DNA of 64,000 bases from Paracoccaceae bacterium (GTDB taxonomy: Bacteria; Pseudomonadota; Alphaproteobacteria; Rhodobacterales; Rhodobacteraceae). How positions within the stretch are numbered: the first letter of the stretch is position 1; each line of letters begins with the position of its first letter. Position numbers and translations under genes: made by a program. Shown here piece by piece: positions 59,798 through 64,000 of the stretch. Location of the stretch: NCBI GenBank assembly GCA_016744015.1, contig JADGFD010000001.1, positions 62,001 through 126,000 of the forward strand, given 5' to 3'. The notes beneath the pieces are model-generated. The model was given only the letters and a program-made list of their open reading frames with translations, ran no database searches and was not told where the DNA came from.

Positions 59798-60340
59798 ATG
59801 ACCTTACGGAATTCATCCGGCCCTGAGCTATTAAAAAAAGAACGTGAGTATATTTCGTCTTACCGGGGGCCGTCTGGATTTCATTGGTTGGTCAACGGCT
59901 TGCTTGGCGGTATGCGCCGGCCTGGCGTGCTTACAGAAGTGCGGTATGACCTAGAGGCGCTCAGGCGCTTGAATATATCGTTGGTTATAACCCTGAATGA
60001 GGTTTGGTCTCCGCCGGTTGACGAATTTGCGGTGTTTGGTCTGGATTCTTATGTGCATAAAATCACCGATCTTCAGGCACCATCTTTTGAAGCGGCTCTG
60101 GCAACCTGCCAGCATGTCCACAGCTATCTGGCAGAAGGCAAAGCATGTGTTTACCATTGCCGCGCGGGCGTAGGGCGCACCGGCACCATGCTGGCCGCGC
60201 AGCTCATGTATTACGGCCTATCATCTGACGAAGCGATTCTTACGGCACGCGAAAAGAACCCTAAGTGGATTGAAACTGACGTCCAGCTTGAGTTTTTGCA
60301 TGAGTTTAATGGGTTTTTGGACAGAAAAACGAGTAGTTAG
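59798..60340 (+). CDS. dual-specificity/tyrosine phosphatase-like protein
   Basis: 180 residues of the cysteine phosphatase fold. The P-loop VYHCRAGVGRTGTMLAAQLM carries nucleophile Cys121 and Arg127 of CX5R, preceded by a general-acid aspartate candidate Asp91 (KITDLQAPS). The N-terminal region SGFHWLVNGLLGGMRRPGV is characteristic of prokaryotic DSP-like proteins. It heads a block of same-direction genes ending in a dynamin-like GTPase. The C-terminal half of the protein at 61898 is a diverged copy of it without the catalytic residues. The target, protein or lipid, is unknown. Confidence 0.85.
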   Translation: MTLRNSSGPELLKKEREYISSYRGPSGFHWLVNGLLGGMRRPGVLTEVRYDLEALRRLNISLVITLNEVWSPPVDEFAVFGLDSYVHKITDLQAPSFEAALATCQHVHSYLAEGKACVYHCRAGVGRTGTMLAAQLMYYGLSSDEAILTAREKNPKWIETDVQLEFLHEFNGFLDRKTSS

Positions 60341-60524
60341 CTTTATTATCAAGCGGTTATACGCTTTTGGCTGGCACGCCCTTGACCTAACGTCAAGGGT
60401 ATTTACTTACGTGGCTTGTATAATTATTGCTATATCAGCTTATATGGTTATTAATATATCTGCTTGTATTATTGTTAATACAAAAGCTGCCCACAGAAAT
60501 CTTAGAGATGCTATGGGTGTTTAA
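60309..60524 (+). CDS. possible small single-pass membrane protein
   Basis: 71 residues if started at the ATG at 60309, inside the end of the phosphatase gene. A strongly hydrophobic helix (YVACIIIAISAYMVINISACIIV, about 37-59 in two pieces) is preceded by a basic amphipathic part (KRLYAFGWHALDLTSRVF) and followed by a short basic tail. A weak GAG site precedes it. The overlap and direction fit an operon gene, but the evidence is composition only; earlier in-frame starts at 60270 and 60300 exist. Confidence 0.4.
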   Translation: MGFWTEKRVVSFIIKRLYAFGWHALDLTSRVFTYVACIIIAISAYMVINISACIIVNTKAAHRNLRDAMGV

Positions 60525-60612
60525 GTTAAACGTAATGTCTGCCCATTGATTGCAATTTAATGGATGTGTGGATGGTAAAAACAGAAGAATAATTCCTTGG
60601 AGGGGATAAGAA

Positions 60613-61017
60613 ATGTCACTAGATAAAGCGCTGGCCGATGCGGTCGCAAAAGTTCCTGAATGCTTGGCTGCCGGCTATGTGGACATGTCCACAGGCATGT
60701 TGCTGGGGGTTAAAACCGTAGATTCCCATCCACAGGAAATTCTTGATATGGTGTCTGCCGCTACGGCTGACCTGTTTCAGGGGCCAAATGTGGTTGCCAT
60801 TGAAGAGCACTTCAAAAGCGCCCGTGGCCAAAAAGCCGATGATGTGCATTTCTTCCAGGAAATCATCGTTTTTAGCGAAAACCTGATCCACGTATTCTTG
60901 CGTACTAAAGCCTATCCTGATCACGTTATCGCATTTATTTCGCGCAAAAATGCGAATATCGGCATGGTGCTGACAAAGGCCCGCATGGCGGTTGATCCGA
61001 TTACGGACAAAGTTTAA
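60613..61017 (+). CDS. roadblock/LC7-like domain protein
   Basis: 134 residues. The overall pattern CLAAGYVDMSTGMLLGVKT, then a central helix ILDMVSAATADLFQG, strands IIVFSENLIHVFLRT and HVIAFISRKNANIGMVLTKAR fits the roadblock/longin-like fold used by bacterial MglB-type regulators of small GTPases. A strong GGAGGGG site precedes the ATG. A stable hairpin follows the gene. With a dynamin-like GTPase four genes down, a role in GTPase regulation is an attractive inference. Confidence 0.7.
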   Translation: MSLDKALADAVAKVPECLAAGYVDMSTGMLLGVKTVDSHPQEILDMVSAATADLFQGPNVVAIEEHFKSARGQKADDVHFFQEIIVFSENLIHVFLRTKAYPDHVIAFISRKNANIGMVLTKARMAVDPITDKV

Positions 61018-61024
61018 ATTTAAG

Positions 61025-61053
61025 GCTGGCAGTGGGCTTTGCCCTCTGCCAGC
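61025..61053 (+). terminator. strong hairpin between the roadblock gene and the next gene
   Basis: GCTGGCAG and CTGCCAGC, then GGGC and GCCC inside, pair with a single T-T mismatch around a TTT loop. Only a loose T-rich stretch follows (ACATTTGTTGTTTT), so it may attenuate rather than end transcription into 61098. Confidence 0.6.
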
Positions 61054-61097
61054 ACATTTGTTGTTTTAGTTTTTATTTTTTTAGTTTGGAATTTGAG

Positions 61098-61895
61098 ATG
61101 GCTGCACTTCTTAACAGTGATGATTTGCTAGAAGAGTTGGAGCTTGATGCCTCTGTGGCACCGGCTGACGTTTACACGAAATTTGTACTCACAATTATTG
61201 AGCGATCCGTATTGCCCCGAAAAATTTTGATACAAAGCGCTAAGCGTGATTTTGAGATTCTTGCAAACCAAGGTGAAATTGCTGGCCTCCAAGAGCTTGA
61301 GGCCAAATCCGGTGCATGGGTAAAATACCCGCTACCCGAAGCCAAGCAGCACGCACTTGAAGCGCTTGAAGATTCGGCTGGCGATGCTTTGAGGAATGGT
61401 GAGCTATCGGTATCTATGGTTAGCAAACGAGAGCGGGCCGAGCTTGCGAGCGGCAATTTTGCGAGTGCGCCCGCCGCGTCGGCCCCGTCCGAAGTCGTTT
61501 CGCTTGATAATTGGAAGCAAGGTAAAGGTCGCAATAAACCAAAGGCCAGCGTTACGGCCTCTCCGGTTCTGGCTAGTTTTTTCGCTAGCCTTAAAAGTAA
61601 GGTAAAGTTTGTGTATCTGGAAGATGAGGCCAGTGGGCCGGTTCAGGTGTTCGGGGCTTCCGGGGTGATTGATAAAGATGTGTCGGCGGGCCTTAAGCCT
61701 TCGATATTAAAGTGGAAAGAAGCGGTAATGCCGAGCCTCGGCAGTGCGCCTCTATTGCTAACAATGCGGGGCCCGTCTGTTGGGGGAGCGTCATTAATCT
61801 GTGCTGTTGATGGTCGCCAGTTTTTATTGGCAGAGTTTGAAACTAAAAACTTTGGTGTTGTGGCTGGCTTGTGGACTAAGGCGCAATCAAAATAG
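61098..61895 (+). CDS. uncharacterised protein of the phosphatase-dynamin cluster
   Basis: 265 residues, no membrane segment. The N-terminal half is helical and acidic (SDDLLEELELDASVAPADVY, then LPRKILIQSAKRDFEILANQ). A low-complexity linker (about 135-175, ASAPAASAPSEVV..GKGRNKPKASV) leads to a compact C-terminal domain ending LICAVDGRQFLLAEFETKNF, GVVAGLWTKA. That end resembles the last strands and helix of the roadblock protein encoded upstream, so a second roadblock-like domain is possible. The ATG at 61098 was chosen over an upstream frame start at 61032 that begins inside the hairpin region. Two bases separate it from the next gene. Confidence 0.65.
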   Translation: MAALLNSDDLLEELELDASVAPADVYTKFVLTIIERSVLPRKILIQSAKRDFEILANQGEIAGLQELEAKSGAWVKYPLPEAKQHALEALEDSAGDALRNGELSVSMVSKRERAELASGNFASAPAASAPSEVVSLDNWKQGKGRNKPKASVTASPVLASFFASLKSKVKFVYLEDEASGPVQVFGASGVIDKDVSAGLKPSILKWKEAVMPSLGSAPLLLTMRGPSVGGASLICAVDGRQFLLAEFETKNFGVVAGLWTKAQSK

Positions 61896-61897
61896 AA

Positions 61898-63145
61898 ATG
61901 CCAGATATGCTATGCATTCTATCAAATTTAGAGGTCAAAGCCGGTGACAAAAGGTTGCTTGCCAAAATAGACCTGAATATTGAAGCAACCGGATTTTATG
62001 TAATCATGGGCCCCGTTGGTGTGGGGAAATCGACCTTGCTGGCGGTGCTGGACGGGCACGGAAACAGCCATGGCCTCAGCATCTCCCATGATGCTGCCAG
62101 CTATGGCGATGCCGCCCTAGATTTGGGTAACCACCCCATTGTGATAGAGCAGGCCAGCCGTAGTGAGCAAGCCCAGCGCGCCATTGATGGCGGGACAATC
62201 AAAGGCCAGATCACCGAATCCTTGAGCCAAGATCCGGCAATGCTGTGCCTTGATGAGCCAACCGCAGGTATTGCCCATAATGAGGCTCGGTCTATGCTTA
62301 ACTGGCTTAAAGAGGAATCCGGCAAGCGCGCTATTGTGATGGTTACGCATAACAGTGAGCAGGCCCGTTTTTTTGGAGACTGGGTTGTGTTACTAGGTGG
62401 CGGTGGCATTGTTGAGCAAGGCCCGACCGAGGTATTTTTTGACAATCCAAGTAATCCGGTTACCAAGCATTTTATAAAAACGGGCAGCCTTTCGCTGCCA
62501 AGGTTAGACGCCCACCCCCGGCAACTGGCCCCGGAGCACCGCGGCCTTCCCGAAGGTATTAATTCCCGAACGGTTGGTTCCGCCGACGGCATCCTGAACT
62601 GGATTATCCGCCGTTCATTTGCGATAGCACAGGTCGAAGATACGTGGAAATCCGGCCCAAACGATCTTGTTGCCGCCTTGCAAGGCCGATCAATTGATAC
62701 GGTCGCTATTTCCGATAGAATACCGGCGCCAGTATCTGAGGCCGTAGGCGCGGCGGGGCTTACTATGATACCCTATTCCGACCCGGGAGAGGATGCCCCA
62801 AGGGAAATCCGGACAAGCCTTGCGCTGGCTAAAAAGATTGAGAGCGCCATCGCTCAGGGCCATCGCGTTGCCGTTTTGCAGACCAAAACGGCACCCGCAG
62901 GAATTTTAGCCGCGATTCAGCTGATCCAGATGGGCATAACCGCTAATGACGCCGTTGATTTGCTAAATGTTAAGGCGGCAGGCGTAGGCATTCAGGTACA
63001 CGATGAGCAATTTTTGTGGGATCTGGAGCTGGTTCTTGATTTATGCGCCGATAATGATCAACCAAATACGGATGGTTTGCAGGCGCCAGATGTAGAGCGA
63101 GAGAGTGCAACCACCCCCGCCAACACCAAGGGTCCACTATCATGA
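61898..63145 (+). CDS. fusion of a shortened ABC-type ATPase and a pseudophosphatase
   Basis: 415 residues. Residues 1-200 resemble an ABC ATPase of the phosphate/polar amino acid type: Walker A GPVGVGKST (38-46), Walker B MLCLDEPTAG (115-124) and H-loop VMVTHNSEQA (His151). Only about 30 residues separate the Q-loop-like position from Walker B, and no LSGGQ signature is visible, so the helical subdomain is absent. Residues about 230-380 align along their full length with the phosphatase at 59798 (NWIIRRSFAIAQVEDTW; HRVAVLQTKTAPAGILAAIQ), but the nucleophile Cys is Thr329 and the P-loop Arg is gone; Asp295 remains. The gene overlaps the dynamin gene (ATGA). I know no described protein of this architecture. 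Confidence 0.75.
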   Translation: MPDMLCILSNLEVKAGDKRLLAKIDLNIEATGFYVIMGPVGVGKSTLLAVLDGHGNSHGLSISHDAASYGDAALDLGNHPIVIEQASRSEQAQRAIDGGTIKGQITESLSQDPAMLCLDEPTAGIAHNEARSMLNWLKEESGKRAIVMVTHNSEQARFFGDWVVLLGGGGIVEQGPTEVFFDNPSNPVTKHFIKTGSLSLPRLDAHPRQLAPEHRGLPEGINSRTVGSADGILNWIIRRSFAIAQVEDTWKSGPNDLVAALQGRSIDTVAISDRIPAPVSEAVGAAGLTMIPYSDPGEDAPREIRTSLALAKKIESAIAQGHRVAVLQTKTAPAGILAAIQLIQMGITANDAVDLLNVKAAGVGIQVHDEQFLWDLELVLDLCADNDQPNTDGLQAPDVERESATTPANTKGPLS

Positions 63146-64000
63146 CTTTCAAGACAGACGCCTCCTCTCCATTTGCAATTGGTGCAAATCTAAAAACCGA
63201 GAGCACTGGCGTTCTGGCCCTGCTGGAAGAATTACGGAAGACTACGGGTGCTGAGCAATACACCCACCTGTTTAAGCCTGTTGAAAACACGCTGGCCGAG
63301 GCTATCGCATCGGTCTCGTTTATTGGGCAGGTGAAAGCTGGCAAAACCAGCTTGGTTAATGCCTTGATTGCTAAACCCGGTTTTTTACCCTCCGACGTAA
63401 ACCCCTGGACCGCTGTTGTGACCAAGCTGTTTTTTGGCAAGCCGGGAGGGCCGCATCAGGGCGCACATTTTTCATTTTTTGATGACCAGCAATGGGATAA
63501 ATTTGCCAATCGTGGCGGTCGGCTGGGTGAGCTGGCGTCAGATATCCCTGAAAGTGACGAAAAGCTTGATGGTATCAAGCGTGAAGTCGAGCAAATGCGG
63601 GAAAGAGCCAAAACGCAGCTTGGTGATAAATTTGAAAGCTTGCTGGGCAAAACACACAGGTTCACCACCGCCACCACAAGTGTATTGGCTCGCTATATTT
63701 GCGCGGGTGATGACCCGGAGGGGCTGGTAAAGCAAAATGTGCAAGGGCGCTACGCCGATATTACCCGTGAAGCCGCGGTGTTTTTTGAGCCGGAAAAATT
63801 TGCCTTCCCCGTAGCGCTGGTTGATACACCGGGGCTAAATGACCCGCTGATGATCCGTGAGGAGATAACGCTGCAAAGCCTTGAACACTCACAGGTTTTT
63901 GTGCTGGTTCTTTCCGCACACCAAGCGTTTTCCAGCGCTGACCTGTATCTGGTTCGCATTCTAAATGCGCTGCGACTGGACCGCTTGGTCATATTTGTGA
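63142..64000 (+). CDS. dynamin-like GTPase, N-terminal part (3' partial)
   Basis: The first 286 codons of a gene that continues past the window. After a roughly 55-residue helical lead, the GTPase domain has P-loop GQVKAGKTS (62-70), a switch region FLPSDVNPWTAVVTKL with threonines at 90 and 94, and G3 VDTPGLNDP (Asp228-Gly231), then VFVLVLSAHQAFS. The order and wording (LPxDVNPWTxVVT) are those of bacterial dynamin-family proteins, which bind and reshape membranes. An insertion of about 60 residues (120-180) rich in charged residues separates the switch from G3. The ATG overlaps the previous stop. Confidence 0.82.
   Translation, partial: MTFKTDASSPFAIGANLKTESTGVLALLEELRKTTGAEQYTHLFKPVENTLAEAIASVSFIGQVKAGKTSLVNALIAKPGFLPSDVNPWTAVVTKLFFGKPGGPHQGAHFSFFDDQQWDKFANRGGRLGELASDIPESDEKLDGIKREVEQMRERAKTQLGDKFESLLGKTHRFTTATTSVLARYICAGDDPEGLVKQNVQGRYADITREAAVFFEPEKFAFPVALVDTPGLNDPLMIREEITLQSLEHSQVFVLVLSAHQAFSSADLYLVRILNALRLDRLVIFV

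Noticed and set aside
1-64000. CRISPR arrays, tRNA and rRNA genes
   Set aside because: No regularly spaced repeat-spacer pattern, cloverleaf or rRNA-like conserved block was noticed on either strand by eye; a covariance-model scan was not possible here.

Overview
The window looks like part of an alphaproteobacterial chromosome, most likely a marine Rhodobacterales/Roseobacter-type organism. Evidence: PuuD-type urate oxidation, a soxRSVWXYZAB thiosulfate cluster in the usual alphaproteobacterial order, hflK-hflC-DUF2065-degP, an mdeRAB-like methionine degradation locus, and moderately GC-rich sequence with many ATGA-type start/stop overlaps. No rRNA, tRNA or CRISPR array was seen.

Layout. 1-3.5 kb: the 3' end of a malic enzyme, a small unknown gene, an outer membrane beta-barrel protein and propionyl-CoA synthetase. 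3.6-8.9 kb: a signalling operon with a cysteine-free sulfite-oxidase-fold exported protein, a membrane histidine kinase with a decayed ATPase domain, a soluble hybrid kinase with REC and HPt domains, and a LuxO-like sigma-54 activator. 9.2-13.7 kb: a nucleoside salvage operon cdd-deoA-deoB-add-upp. 13.9-20.1 kb: purine catabolism (uraD, puuD, an 8-oxoguanine deaminase, an NCS2 permease, guaD). 20.7-23.3 kb: a double-REC hybrid kinase followed at once by a deleted IS3-family remnant. 23.3-26.9 kb: a DeoR regulator divergent from GlpA-like and partner flavoproteins. 26.9-31.1 kb: mdeR/mdeA/mdeB-like methionine catabolism. 31.1-34.8 kb: a DUF4173 membrane protein with a CreBC-like two-component pair.

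34.9-35.7 kb holds relics of sugar genes (an ABC ATPase and a glycosidase). 36.2-41.1 kb is a PqqD / HprK-like kinase / two GT2 / two nucleotidyltransferase-fold cluster of unknown product. 41.6-44.2 kb encodes XdhC and a molybdenum-cofactor fusion protein, probably for a xanthine dehydrogenase outside the window. 44.3-46.1 kb has a PLP decarboxylase divergent from a small winged-helix regulator. 46.1-52.3 kb is the sox cluster, with no soxCD. 52.8-56.7 kb is hflKC and degP. 56.7-59.8 kb contains intergenic repeats, a decayed aminotransferase/sulfotransferase pair, dprA and a decayed stretch.

59.8-64 kb is the most unusual part. A protein phosphatase, a small membrane protein, a roadblock-type protein and an uncharacterised protein precede a fusion of a shortened ABC ATPase with a dead copy of the same phosphatase. 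A dynamin-like GTPase follows and runs off the end. I could not match this gene set to a named system and regard it as the best candidate for an undescribed one.
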